Shown here one piece after another: positions 8,331-15,707 of a DNA stretch of 36,874 nt. The stretch covers positions 1 through 36,874 of the forward strand of contig CAUTXC010000008.1 in the NCBI GenBank assembly GCA_963542675.1, given 5' to 3'. This stretch comes from Saccharimonas sp963542675 (lineage in GTDB: Bacteria > Patescibacteriota > Saccharimonadia > Saccharimonadales > Saccharimonadaceae). Below the pieces are notes generated by a model that saw only the letters and a program-made list of their open reading frames with translations, was not told the origin of the DNA and did not search any database. Within the stretch, counting starts at the first letter, position 1; each line of letters starts with the position of its first letter. The translations under genes and the position numbers were made by a program.

Positions 8331-8720
8331 TTACGCCCTCCTTGCCTTTCGTGGGCGAACGCCACCGTGTGGCACACCCGTTACATCTTTGATGCTATTG
8401 ACGGCAATGTCGAAGCCGGCCATTGCGCGGATTGCCGCATCACGGCCGAGTCCAACACCCTTGACAAATACGTCAACAGTGCGGATGCCGTAGCTACTCT
8501 TGGCAGCTTCTGCGGCTTTTTCTGCAGCAATCTGTGCTGCATAGGCTGTGCCCTTCTTACTTCCACGAAAACCACATGCACCAGCACTGGCAGCGGTCAA
8601 GACGTTACCTTTGCTATCTGCAAATGTGACAATAGTGTTGTTAAAGGTTGCCTGTACATGCAGCTGACCAGATGGGACCGATCGGCGCTGCTTTTTCTTG
8701 GTGGATTTTGCTTGTGCCAT
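8331..8720 (-). CDS. rpsK: 30S ribosomal protein S11 (uS11)
   Basis: 129 residues. The signature blocks GQLHVQATFNNTIVTFAD, GACGFRGSKKGTAYAAQIAAE and the C-terminal DVTGVPHGGVRPRKARRA identify uS11, which forms part of the mRNA path on the 30S platform. It sits between rpsM (15 bp upstream) and rpsD (abutting), the normal order. A weak AGGA-type ribosome binding site precedes the ATG. Confidence 0.98.
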   Translation of the reverse strand: MAQAKSTKKKQRRSVPSGQLHVQATFNNTIVTFADSKGNVLTAASAGACGFRGSKKGTAYAAQIAAEKAAEAAKSSYGIRTVDVFVKGVGLGRDAAIRAMAGFDIAVNSIKDVTGVPHGGVRPRKARRA

Positions 8721-8735
8721 ATCTCGTCCTTTCTC

Positions 8736-9122
8736 CTACGTCTTACTTGCTGCCTTTGGCTGTGCTCCGCCGACGGCGATCGCCTTACCCTTGCGAGTTC
8801 GTGCGTTCGTTCGAGTGCGCTGACCGCGTGTTGGCAAGCCATTTTTATGCCTCAAGCCGCGGTATGCACCAATGTCTTTGAGGCGTTTGATATTGTTGGT
8901 CACCAGGCGTTGCAGATCGCCTTCAGTGACATAATCTTTGTCGATAATGTCGCGAAGTTTCTGCTCCTCAGCCTCGGTGAGATCTTTCACCCGAGTGGTC
9001 GGCTCAATTTTTGCCGCCGCAAGGATGTCTCGAGCAAGCGTGCGCCCAATACCATGGATGTAGGTAAGAGCAATGTGCACTTGCTTGTCTGATGGGATAA
9101 CTACCCCAGCAATTCGAGCCAT
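8736..9122 (-). CDS. rpsM: 30S ribosomal protein S13 (uS13)
   Basis: 128 residues. It begins MARIAGVVIPSDKQVHIALTYIHGIG, and the C-terminal GLRHKNGLPTRGQRTRTNARTRKG block is diagnostic of uS13, a 30S head protein that contacts tRNA and the intersubunit bridge. The start codon lies 2 bp after the rpmJ stop, matching the conserved rpmJ-rpsM-rpsK-rpsD order. Confidence 0.98.
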   Translation of the reverse strand: MARIAGVVIPSDKQVHIALTYIHGIGRTLARDILAAAKIEPTTRVKDLTEAEEQKLRDIIDKDYVTEGDLQRLVTNNIKRLKDIGAYRGLRHKNGLPTRGQRTRTNARTRKGKAIAVGGAQPKAASKT

Positions 9123-9124
9123 GC

Positions 9125-9241
9125 TTAACCCTGCCTTTGCTTATTCTTAGGTTTTTTCTTGTTGATGACACGGAGTCGGCCTTTGCGCCGGACCAGCTGA
9201 TCATCGGGGCTGATCTTTTTGACACTCGCACGAACTTTCAT
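9125..9241 (-). CDS. rpmJ: 50S ribosomal protein L36 (bL36), cysteine-free form
   Basis: 38 residues from ATG at 9241 to TAA at 9125. The protein starts MKVRASVKKISPDDQ and ends KPKNKQRQG, the exact bL36 frame, and it lies between infA and rpsM as in most bacteria. Zinc-binding bL36 carries a C-x2-C...C-x4-H ribbon; here the first two cysteines are replaced by Ser and Asp, the third by Asn, and the histidine of KHKQRQG by Asn, so no zinc can be held. This is the C-minus type of bL36. Confidence 0.95.
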   Translation of the reverse strand: MKVRASVKKISPDDQLVRRKGRLRVINKKKPKNKQRQG

Positions 9242-9318
9242 GAGCGTACAAATCTCCCTACAGGAAAAACCTGCCGTTACTGAGAACAGCGGTGATATCA
9301 GGCCGCCGCTCTACGTTA

Positions 9319-9543
9319 TTAAACGCGTGCGCGGAAGACGATTCTACCCTTCGTGAGATCGTATGGGGTTAACTCGACTTCCACGGTATCGCCTGGGACC
9401 AAACGGATGTGATGCTTGCGCATCTTGCCGCTGATATGAGCGATAATGCTTAGGCCGTTCTCTAATTCTACCTTAAATTGCGTATTAGGCAGTGCTTCCA
9501 CTACCTTGCCGCGCAATTTGATAACTTCTTTCGAACTTGCCAT
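9319..9543 (-). CDS. infA: Translation initiation factor IF-1
   Basis: 74 residues forming one OB fold. GKVVEALPNTQFKVELENG, AHISGKMRKHHIRLVPGD and the C-terminal PYDLTKGRIVFRAR are diagnostic of IF-1, which occupies the 30S A site during initiation. It is the first gene of the alpha operon and has its own strong promoter. The predicted transcription start gives a leader of only about 10 nt with no Shine-Dalgarno sequence. A 77-bp gap with small hairpins separates it from rpmJ. Confidence 0.98.
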   Translation of the reverse strand: MASSKEVIKLRGKVVEALPNTQFKVELENGLSIIAHISGKMRKHHIRLVPGDTVEVELTPYDLTKGRIVFRARV

Positions 9544-9559
9544 AGATATACAGCTTCGT

Positions 9560-9588
9560 ATTATACGCTATTTCTCTGTAGGAGTAAA
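9560..9588 (-). promoter_or_regulatory. Promoter of infA and the alpha operon
   Basis: On the minus strand TTTACT (9583-9588), a 17-bp spacer and a perfect TATAAT (9560-9565). The -35 lies inside an inverted repeat TTTCTC-N12-GAGAAA (9571-9594) that could be an operator. Confidence 0.8.
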
Positions 9589-9594
9589 GAGAAA

Positions 9595-9879
9595 TGGTTA
9601 GTTTTTGCATTAATTATTGTGCGATTATGAATAGTATTTTCGTGCAGCAACGGTGTTTTTATGAAAAGGCTGCGCTGCGATCACCCTACAGCAGCACTCA
9701 CTGTTTTAATAATATTATGCGTAAGCGTACGCTATCTGCTCACAGTATCTTTTCTACCCTACCTCAGTTTAGCACCCCCTCTCTTTACATTTGGCATACA
9801 ATACTAAGATACTACGCCACTAATGGCATACCAGTAGGCGCGGCAGCAAACTATTGCAGAAACACGAAAGACGTATCAA
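9595..9879. other. Unassigned intergenic stretch between secY and infA
   Basis: About 285 bp between the infA promoter and the secY terminator without a credible gene. A 102-codon plus-strand frame at 9594-9902 lacks a ribosome binding site and any family-like composition. I see short inverted repeats (for example GCTGC with GCAGC near 9670-9694) but no tRNA cloverleaf or clear riboswitch. In many bacteria adk and map occupy this position. Confidence 0.6.
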
Positions 9880-9909
9880 AATACCGCCACAGACAGAGGT
9901 AGCGGTATT
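9880..9909 (-). terminator. Likely terminator of secY
   Basis: An 8-bp stem (AATACCGC with GCGGTATT) and 14-nt loop lie 28 bp past the secY stop. On the minus strand the stem runs into a short T-run (GGTATTTTGAT). Confidence 0.6.
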
Positions 9910-9936
9910 ATTGACAAGATATACTATAGTGGCAAT

Positions 9937-11412
9937 TTATGCCTTTGCAGCGGTGCGACGCCGGCCGAGTAAGCGGCGCTTCTTTGGCTTGGTATCAAGG
10001 TCATCAACTGAGAAATCGTCGTACGTTACCATCAGTGCTCGTGAGTTAATCTGGCGGAGCGTCTCGAGGCCAACCGTCACGACAATGAGCAAGCTCGTAC
10101 CACCGATTGCCATGTTGTTGGCGTTAATGCCAAGCTGCGCAAAGATGTAGTCGATCGCAAACGGAATGATGGCGATGAGCCCCAGGGCAAGCGACCCAAA
10201 CAGGTTGAGCCGATTGACGGTGCGTGACAGATACTTTTCGGTGGTTGGGCCAGGGCGAATCCCTTCAATGAAGCCACCTTGGTTTTCAAGACTCTCCGTA
10301 ATCTCGCTCGCATTAAAGACGATACCGGTGTAGAAGTAGGTAAAAGCAATGACGAGTAAGAAGTAGATCGATGGGTAAATAAGCACTGTCAGGCCACCGG
10401 TGGCGTATGTTTGAGCGGTGGGTGCCTGGAACCACTGGATAAGGTTATTTGCTAATTGCTGATTTGCACCAGGTGTCGCATGTAATAGTTGTCCCACAAA
10501 AGCTGGCAAGCTGAGGAATGCCACTGCAAAAATAACTGGTACCACACCCGCAGCAATGAGCTTGATGGGCAAGATACTCTTAATGCCACCATACGAGCTG
10601 TTGCCGCCAACCCGCTTGGCATAATTGATCGTAACGATGCGCTGCGCTTCGTTAATCTTAACGAGGAGATAAAGTAGGATGAGGCCGATCGTCCCAAGGA
10701 CAACTACTGTCCAGAAGGTTGTCGGGTTAACGGGCAGTGAGAACCAGCCAAAGACGCTGAGCGAACCATTCTGAGTATTAAAGAGCGATGAGTAGATTGA
10801 CCCAAAGGTGGTTGGCAGCTGACTGATTACACTGGCAAAGATGAGTAGGCTAATACCATTACCAACGCCCTGCTCTGTCATCAGCTCACCGAGCCACATC
10901 AAGAGTAGCGAGCCAGCAGTCAGTGCCGTTACTGCGACAATCCACTCGTGGAGCGAACCAGCTACCGTACCAGTTGTGCTCCCAGCCAGGACTGATTGGC
11001 GCAAAAAGTAGATGATACCGATCGATTGAGCAATCGCCAGCGGTACACTAGCGATACGCGTCCACTGATTAATTTTGCGTCGGCCCGACTCACCATCTTT
11101 GTGCATCTCCTCAAGGCTTGGGATGGCTTTGGTAAGGAGCTGGGTAATAATGCTGGCGTTAATAAACGGCCCAAGGCCGATCAAAACAATAGACAGCTGG
11201 GCCAATGCTCCACCAGTCAGGATGTTTAAAAAGCCACCAAAGTCACTCGCCGATACGACGTTCTGGATAATGTCCTTAAGTCGACTTGGCTCGGCCAACG
11301 GCACTGGCACGTGCGCCAAGAAACGATAGGCAACGATGAGCCCGAGCACGATACCAAGGCGCTTTTGCATGTCTTTATTTTTGAGCGATCGAAGAATAAT
11401 CTTCCAGTTCAT
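9937..11412 (-). CDS. secY: Protein translocase subunit SecY
   Basis: 491 residues, about 50 longer than E. coli SecY. Ten hydrophobic segments are expected. RLGIVLGLIVAYRFLAHVPVPL is TM1, followed by the plug region, FINASIITQLL, IPSLEEMHKDGESGRRKINQWTR, and LGELMTEQGVGNGISLLIF. SecY forms the membrane channel of the Sec translocon, which would export the GH32 enzyme, the prepilin and the binding protein seen here. The C-terminus has a very basic tail (KPKKRRLLGRRRTAAKA). It is transcribed alone, with its own terminator, instead of inside the spc operon next to rplO and adk. An AGGG site lies about 8 nt before the ATG. Confidence 0.97.
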   Translation of the reverse strand: MNWKIILRSLKNKDMQKRLGIVLGLIVAYRFLAHVPVPLAEPSRLKDIIQNVVSASDFGGFLNILTGGALAQLSIVLIGLGPFINASIITQLLTKAIPSLEEMHKDGESGRRKINQWTRIASVPLAIAQSIGIIYFLRQSVLAGSTTGTVAGSLHEWIVAVTALTAGSLLLMWLGELMTEQGVGNGISLLIFASVISQLPTTFGSIYSSLFNTQNGSLSVFGWFSLPVNPTTFWTVVVLGTIGLILLYLLVKINEAQRIVTINYAKRVGGNSSYGGIKSILPIKLIAAGVVPVIFAVAFLSLPAFVGQLLHATPGANQQLANNLIQWFQAPTAQTYATGGLTVLIYPSIYFLLVIAFTYFYTGIVFNASEITESLENQGGFIEGIRPGPTTEKYLSRTVNRLNLFGSLALGLIAIIPFAIDYIFAQLGINANNMAIGGTSLLIVVTVGLETLRQINSRALMVTYDDFSVDDLDTKPKKRRLLGRRRTAAKA

Positions 11413-11458
11413 ATGTTGTCCCTTTTGCCACTAACTACTATAACGCTATATCTAGTAC

Positions 11459-11464
11459 AGTATA
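11459..11464 (-). promoter_or_regulatory. Possible -10 box of secY
   Basis: TATACT on the minus strand 46 nt upstream of the secY ATG. The -35 match is poor, so this is tentative. Confidence 0.35.
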
Positions 11465-11608
11465 CACGAATTGCTCCAGAAGCGAAAGGGTCAGCTGTCA
11501 ATCCGGCTTTAAGCTCAAAAACATGCGAGAGATTCGTGTTTTTGTAGCTGACGTTCGGATACAGACTCATGGCAGCTCATAATAAATAGCGCACGATGTA
11601 TATTCTCA

Positions 11609-11617
11609 TGATATAAT
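11609..11617 (+). promoter_or_regulatory. Extended -10 promoter of rpsJ
   Basis: TGA followed by a perfect TATAAT (11612-11617). No -35 is visible. The transcript would have a leader of roughly 79 nt before the rpsJ ATG at 11703. Confidence 0.7.
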
Positions 11618-11637
11618 GCTAGATGTATTATTAATTT

Positions 11638-11682
11638 ACTCTGATAATTTAGCTTGTTTCGATCTTGCTAAAGTTACAGAGT
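11638..11682 (+). promoter_or_regulatory. Long hairpin in the rpsJ 5' leader
   Basis: Two 16-nt arms (11638-11653 and 11667-11682) pair at 13 of 16 positions around a 13-nt loop. The outer ACTCTG pairs with CAGAGT and the inner TTTAGC with GCTAAA. The hairpin ends 10 nt before the AGGAGG ribosome binding site. There is no T-run, so it is not an ordinary terminator. It is a candidate translational control element. Confidence 0.6.
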
Positions 11683-11702
11683 TGCACATAAAAGGAGGAG
11701 CA

Positions 11703-12023
11703 ATGGCTCAAAACAACCAAGGGCTCAAGATTCGGATTCGCCTCAAGGCATACGACCACAAGGTGATCGACCAATCAGCCAAGCAAATTATCGACACCGC
11801 CCTGCGCACTGGCGCAAACGTCGCAGGTCCTGTGCCACTACCAACGCGGCGCAGCAGCTACACAGTAGTAAAGAGCCCGCACGTATACAAGACTGGCGGT
11901 GAGACATTCGAGATGCGCGTCCACAAGCGCTTGATTGACATCACCAATGCTACGCCCAAGACAATCGACAACCTCCACAACCTCAGCTTGCCAGCTGGCG
12001 TGGATGTCGAAATCCGGATGTAG
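11703..12023 (+). CDS. rpsJ: 30S ribosomal protein S10 (uS10)
   Basis: 106 residues. IRIRLKAYDHKVIDQSAKQIIDTA and the FEMRVHKRLIDI block near the C-terminus identify uS10, a 30S head protein that also acts in transcription antitermination with NusB in other bacteria. The AUG at 11703 follows a very strong AAAGGAGGAG site (11691-11700); an upstream in-frame ATG at 11616 lies inside the promoter and is rejected. The gene is a single-gene unit between its own promoter and a strong terminator, not the head of an S10 operon; tuf lies nearby on the other strand. Confidence 0.97.
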   Translation: MAQNNQGLKIRIRLKAYDHKVIDQSAKQIIDTALRTGANVAGPVPLPTRRSSYTVVKSPHVYKTGGETFEMRVHKRLIDITNATPKTIDNLHNLSLPAGVDVEIRM

Positions 12024-12041
12024 CACCGCTATACGCTGATT

Positions 12042-12081
12042 AATCAAAAAAGAGTGATAGCAACTATCACTCTTTTTGATT
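12042..12081. terminator. Bidirectional terminator between rpsJ and the M16-like gene
   Basis: A 14-bp stem (AAAAAGAGTGATAG with CTATCACTCTTTTT) closed by a 3-nt CAA loop and flanked by A and T runs on both sides. It serves both convergent genes. Confidence 0.93.
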
Positions 12082-12097
12082 TTTATTTATCCTTTAT

Positions 12098-13522
12098 TTA
12101 CGCTACCTGCTCAAACTCCTCTGCTGATAGCCTGCCTGGGATATCATCAAGCGTAATTAATGCTGACTCCATAGCATCGTAGATTGTCTGAGCGATAGAT
12201 TGGCAGTTATTCTCAATCGTCATGTGAGTGTTAAATACCCAGTTCTTAAGCAATGCGGTTTTTGCAGCAAGTGTCACAGTCTCTGGTCGTATTTCCCAGC
12301 ATGCACGAACGATGTCATCATAGCTCACTACTGGGTCTTCGTCCTTAAACCGTTTAATAATTTGTCGAGTCACCCACTGATGAAAGCGCTCTGCCTTTGT
12401 CTCATCGTCGATCCGCCATGATACTGCTTGCTGAGCAATCTCAAATACCTCGAGTGGCACTCCCTCGTTTGCAAGCTTTTGTAGCCCTTGCCATAGCTTT
12501 TTCTCAAACAGTGGCATATCACTATCTTCGACGATGTAATGAATAATAAAGCGATATGATTGGCCAGTTTCGCGGACAGCCATATCATTCTTATTAAATA
12601 TCGTGCAGTATTTTGCAGCACACCGTGCTTGGTATAAGGGGTGGTCTTTGAAAGAGTCACCCAATCGATTAGGCATGGTAAACAGCACCAATATACATTC
12701 TGCAAGCATCCGAGCGCTTATCTCCATCAGTGGATCTTGCGCAAAGTTGAGACGAAACCCATGAAAGCCGATCGTATGCAACACGCCATTAAACTGAAAA
12801 TGTTTTGCTGAGAGTTGCGGCACGATAATTGTCCCATAGCGATCTTGTTGGGTCATTGTCTTAAGATAGCTCATTTGATAGAGCGGAAATCGCTGCCCAA
12901 CCGCGGCACCATCACAGGCTTGCTCAATCGCCTGCAGAATTACCGTCTCATCCCAATCAGGCGCGTGCATATTAGCAGTGATAACAATGTCACTGTTAGC
13001 TAGTGTATAAAACATCCCGTAAAATCGCTGTATATCCTGTAAAGAGATGTCGGGTGTGAGCTTTGCTCGCCACTTAATCTTTGGCCTGCTAAACATTTGG
13101 CGCTCATTGTCGCTCTTAAGAGCAATGTCAATATTTTGCTCTTCCTCAGTGATCTCGGCAAGTGTACGCTTTTTAGCAGCCTGGAAGGCACTGCGTGTGA
13201 TACGTGTTTGGTATAGGCTGTGTATCATGTGACCCAGCTTTGTAGCAAACTGCGGTGCGCTCTCTGCCTGAAGTGAATAAGCCACAAAATGCTGCAGCCG
13301 ATCTTGGTAGATACACGCCGACGCGCCAATGTGGTTATCATTCATGGTTTGGGTCAAGATGTGCTGGACGATACGCGGTGCTTCGTAGATGCGAGCGTCA
13401 CCAGCGTACTCATACCCTGCCCGTACGGCAATGGTAGTTTGAATTGTTGTTGCGTCAGGAGTGTCGACCAGCCAGACAGGCAAACCCTGCGTGGTGGTAT
13501 GCTTCGTGATAGTATAGTTCAT
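12098..13522 (-). CDS. M16 (insulinase/pitrilysin) family homologue, probably catalytically inactive
   Basis: 474 residues with the two-lobed layout of M16B subunits. An N-terminal strand (GLPVWLVDTPDATTIQTTIAVRAG) is followed by the active-site helix. The canonical zinc motif HxxEH reads RIVQH here (50-54), so the first His is Arg and the Glu is Gln. The downstream glutamate ligand appears to be Ala116 (SAFQAAKKRTLAEIT). The second half has the usual FEIAQQAV helix and two-domain architecture. Inactive M16 subunits elsewhere pair with an active partner or serve as binding modules. No signal peptide is seen. An extended-free -10 ends 6 nt before the ATG, so the mRNA is probably leaderless. 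It is monocistronic between two terminators. Confidence 0.75.
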   Translation of the reverse strand: MNYTITKHTTTQGLPVWLVDTPDATTIQTTIAVRAGYEYAGDARIYEAPRIVQHILTQTMNDNHIGASACIYQDRLQHFVAYSLQAESAPQFATKLGHMIHSLYQTRITRSAFQAAKKRTLAEITEEEQNIDIALKSDNERQMFSRPKIKWRAKLTPDISLQDIQRFYGMFYTLANSDIVITANMHAPDWDETVILQAIEQACDGAAVGQRFPLYQMSYLKTMTQQDRYGTIIVPQLSAKHFQFNGVLHTIGFHGFRLNFAQDPLMEISARMLAECILVLFTMPNRLGDSFKDHPLYQARCAAKYCTIFNKNDMAVRETGQSYRFIIHYIVEDSDMPLFEKKLWQGLQKLANEGVPLEVFEIAQQAVSWRIDDETKAERFHQWVTRQIIKRFKDEDPVVSYDDIVRACWEIRPETVTLAAKTALLKNWVFNTHMTIENNCQSIAQTIYDAMESALITLDDIPGRLSAEEFEQVA

Positions 13523-13528
13523 AGCGGT

Positions 13529-13556
13529 ATCATATCATCTTTTGTGTAAAAAACAA
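13529..13556 (-). promoter_or_regulatory. Promoter of the M16-like gene (leaderless)
   Basis: TTGTTT (13551-13556), 16-bp spacer and TATGAT (13529-13534) on the minus strand, with 6 nt to the ATG. The -35 touches the edge of the tuf terminator, so the two elements are packed end to end. Confidence 0.65.
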
Positions 13557-13583
13557 AAATACCTCCCCTGTGGGAGGTATTTT
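13556..13583 (-). terminator. Terminator of tuf
   Basis: A perfect 12-bp stem (AAAATACCTCCC with GGGAGGTATTTT) and 4-nt loop, followed on the minus strand by a T-rich tail (TTGTTTTTT). Confidence 0.95.
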
Positions 13584-13607
13584 GTGAGTTTGCGAGTACT
13601 GTGCAAA

Positions 13608-14792
13608 CTACTTGACGATGTTGGTCACAACACCGGCACCGACTGTACGGCCACCTTCGCGGATAGCGAAATCTTGACCCTTGTCCATAGCGATTGGGGC
13701 GTTCAAGGTCACCTTGAAGGTTACTTGGTCGCCTGGCATCACCATTTCCTTGTCGGCAGGGAGCTCAATCTCACCAGTCACGTCCGTTGTGCGGAAGTAG
13801 AACTGTGGCTTGTAGCCCTTGCTAAATGGTGTGTGGCGGCCACCCTCTTCCTTCTTAAGGATGTAGACTTCCGCCTCAAACTCGGTGTGTGGGGTGAGTG
13901 TGCCTGGAGCGACAATCACCTGACCGCGCTCGATCTGGGTGCGCTCGATACCGCGCAGCAACAGACCAGCGTTGTCACCTGCCTGACCTTGGTCGAGGCT
14001 CTTCTTGAAGGCTTCAACACCAGTCACGACAGAGGTCTGAGTTGGCTTAAGACCAACAATCTCTACTGGGTCGTTGATCTTGATGACGCCCTGTTCGATA
14101 CGGCCAGTTGCAACTGTACCACGACCCTTGATCGAGAAGACATCCTCGATTGGCATCAAGAATGGCTTGTCAAGGTCGCGCTGAGGCAACTCGAAGTAGT
14201 CGTCCATAGCAGCCACCAGCTCCATCACGGCGTCTTCTGCCTCGGTGTCGCCCTCGAGCGCCTTGGTAGCAGAACCCTTGATGATTGGTGCGTTGTCGCC
14301 ATCGTAGCCGTTCTTGGTGAGCAGCTCGCGGACGTCCATCTCAACCAACTCAACCAACTCTGGGTCAGCCAAGTCCATCTTGTTGAGGAAGACGACGATC
14401 TTTGGCACACCAACCTGGTGAGCAAGCAGCACGTGCTCGCGTGTCTGTGGCAATGGACCGTCGTTGGCGGCAACCACTAGCACAGCACCGTCAATCTGAG
14501 CGGCACCAGTAATCATGTTCTTGACGTAGTCGGCGTGACCTGGCATGTCAACGTGCGCGTAGTGGCGCTTCTCCGACTCGTATTCCTGGTGGGAGCTGGC
14601 GATGGTAATACCGCGTTGCTTCTCCTCAGGAGCGTTGTCGATGTCTTCGTAGTTGCGAGGCTTGTTTACATCGCTTGGAAGACGCTTTGCCAACACGTGA
14701 GTGATGGCAGCCGTTAACGTTGTTTTACCGTGGTCGACGTGACCCATAGTACCAACGTTAATGTGTGGCTTACTTCGATCGAAATCTGCCAT
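13608..14792 (-). CDS. tuf: Translation elongation factor Tu
   Basis: 394 residues. The GTPase P-loop GHVDHGKT is at 17-24, the switch II DMPGHADY motif and the NKMD base-recognition motif follow, and the two beta-barrel domains end with GGRTVGAGVVTNI. EF-Tu carries aminoacyl-tRNA to the ribosomal A site. It is monocistronic with its own strong promoter, a leader of about 90 nt and a strong terminator, and is not linked to fusA as in the classical str operon (fusA is 3.9 kb away). The position before PGH is Met where many bacteria have Cys. Confidence 0.98.
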   Translation of the reverse strand: MADFDRSKPHINVGTMGHVDHGKTTLTAAITHVLAKRLPSDVNKPRNYEDIDNAPEEKQRGITIASSHQEYESEKRHYAHVDMPGHADYVKNMITGAAQIDGAVLVVAANDGPLPQTREHVLLAHQVGVPKIVVFLNKMDLADPELVELVEMDVRELLTKNGYDGDNAPIIKGSATKALEGDTEAEDAVMELVAAMDDYFELPQRDLDKPFLMPIEDVFSIKGRGTVATGRIEQGVIKINDPVEIVGLKPTQTSVVTGVEAFKKSLDQGQAGDNAGLLLRGIERTQIERGQVIVAPGTLTPHTEFEAEVYILKKEEGGRHTPFSKGYKPQFYFRTTDVTGEIELPADKEMVMPGDQVTFKVTLNAPIAMDKGQDFAIREGGRTVGAGVVTNIVK

Positions 14793-14868
14793 GTAGGTAA
14801 GTACTCCTTACTTATGTTAATATTTGGTACGACGCGAGCTACTTGCCGGAGTAGGGACACTACGACAA

Positions 14869-14883
14869 AACGCGTCGCGCGTT
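14869..14883 (-). repeat. Hairpin at the 5' end of the tuf leader
   Basis: AACGCG-TCG-CGCGTT is a perfect 6-bp stem with a 3-nt loop, lying right at the predicted tuf transcription start. The minus strand then reads TTTTG. It could protect the 5' end or act as an early pause or attenuator. Confidence 0.5.
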
Positions 14884-14890
14884 AGGATTT

Positions 14891-14919
14891 ATTATAGGGT
14901 GCGGTGGCAAAAAAGTAAA
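14891..14919 (-). promoter_or_regulatory. Promoter of tuf
   Basis: TTTACT (14914-14919), 17-bp spacer and perfect TATAAT (14891-14896) on the minus strand. The -35 ends only 5 bp from the DUF4253 stop codon. Confidence 0.8.
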
Positions 14920-14923
14920 GTAG

Positions 14924-15688
14924 CTAGTCCCACCAAACATACCACTGTCGACTGCTATATACCTGGTTTGCCAAAGCTTCAAAGGTCTCCGACCCTTGAT
15001 AGACTGCGTCGCCATATGAAAAATAGAAGAGCTCAACGGCAACCGCCTTAGCATCAGCATCGGTCTGTGGTGGACGCTCGACGTAATACTCAACAGTATC
15101 ATGGCTGATAGCGGCAGGCACAGCACCGTACTTCTCATACCAATAGCGCGATACCGCCACCTGGATAGCTGGCTCGGGACAATCATTCCAACCACCCATA
15201 CAGAGATAGGCGAGTGCCTCATACGGCGCTGTGGTTGGTAGTTTGATAATAATAACCGGATTGTCGCTATCTGCCTGGAATGGGCTGATGAAGTCAACTG
15301 TAGTAGGGTCATCGTCATCAGGCGACGCCGAGAAGCCCGGCGCAAAATAGTCATCTACAGTAGAGATCTGCTGATTCTTTTTCGCCGTTTCAGCTGGCAG
15401 CTCCTGCGCGATCCGAGCAAAGAAGGCTGGTACATCAATTGCCTGCGATGCTTCCATGGTGCGCCGCACAAGCTCGGGGACTGTCTGGACGCCAGCGTTC
15501 TCTAGGCCTTGCGCTATCTCATCTAGGATGAGGTCATCAAGTGTCACAATCACCGGTGTAAAGCCCTCGTGCTTACCCTGCTCGCGTAACTGTAGATAGT
15601 GCTGCGTTGCATTAACGACTTCGCATTCTACGTAATCGACGCCGCTCCCGGCAAAGAGTTTTTTGAATCGCTGCATTGTATCTGACAT
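14924..15688 (-). CDS. DUF4253-domain protein
   Basis: 254 residues. The C-terminal third has the DUF4253 pattern as I know it: a GGWNDCP block, RYWYEKYGA, an ERPPQ segment, a VELFYFSYGDAVYQG segment and a terminal WYVWWD. The function of this domain is not established. The N-terminal half has no recognised domain and is acidic; no signal peptide or membrane segment is visible. The frame is open further upstream to 15865, but that would overlap the ABC ATPase gene. The ATG at 15688 has an AAGGAGG site 6 nt before it. The gene follows the amino acid transporter genes by 40 bp and also has a candidate promoter of its own. Confidence 0.72.
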   Translation of the reverse strand: MSDTMQRFKKLFAGSGVDYVECEVVNATQHYLQLREQGKHEGFTPVIVTLDDLILDEIAQGLENAGVQTVPELVRRTMEASQAIDVPAFFARIAQELPAETAKKNQQISTVDDYFAPGFSASPDDDDPTTVDFISPFQADSDNPVIIIKLPTTAPYEALAYLCMGGWNDCPEPAIQVAVSRYWYEKYGAVPAAISHDTVEYYVERPPQTDADAKAVAVELFYFSYGDAVYQGSETFEALANQVYSSRQWYVWWD

Positions 15689-15707
15689 AGTATTCCTCCT
15701 TGGGCGC

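Noticed and set aside
8214..9092. A 292-codon plus-strand frame opposite rpsM, rpsK and rpsD
   Set aside because: It is antisense to three ribosomal protein genes and has no start signals.
9594..9902. A 102-codon plus-strand frame between infA and secY
   Set aside because: It has no ribosome binding site, runs across the secY terminator and shows no protein-like composition.
13542..14480. A 312-codon plus-strand frame opposite tuf
   Set aside because: It is a shadow of tuf in another frame with no family similarity, and it begins in the tuf terminator.
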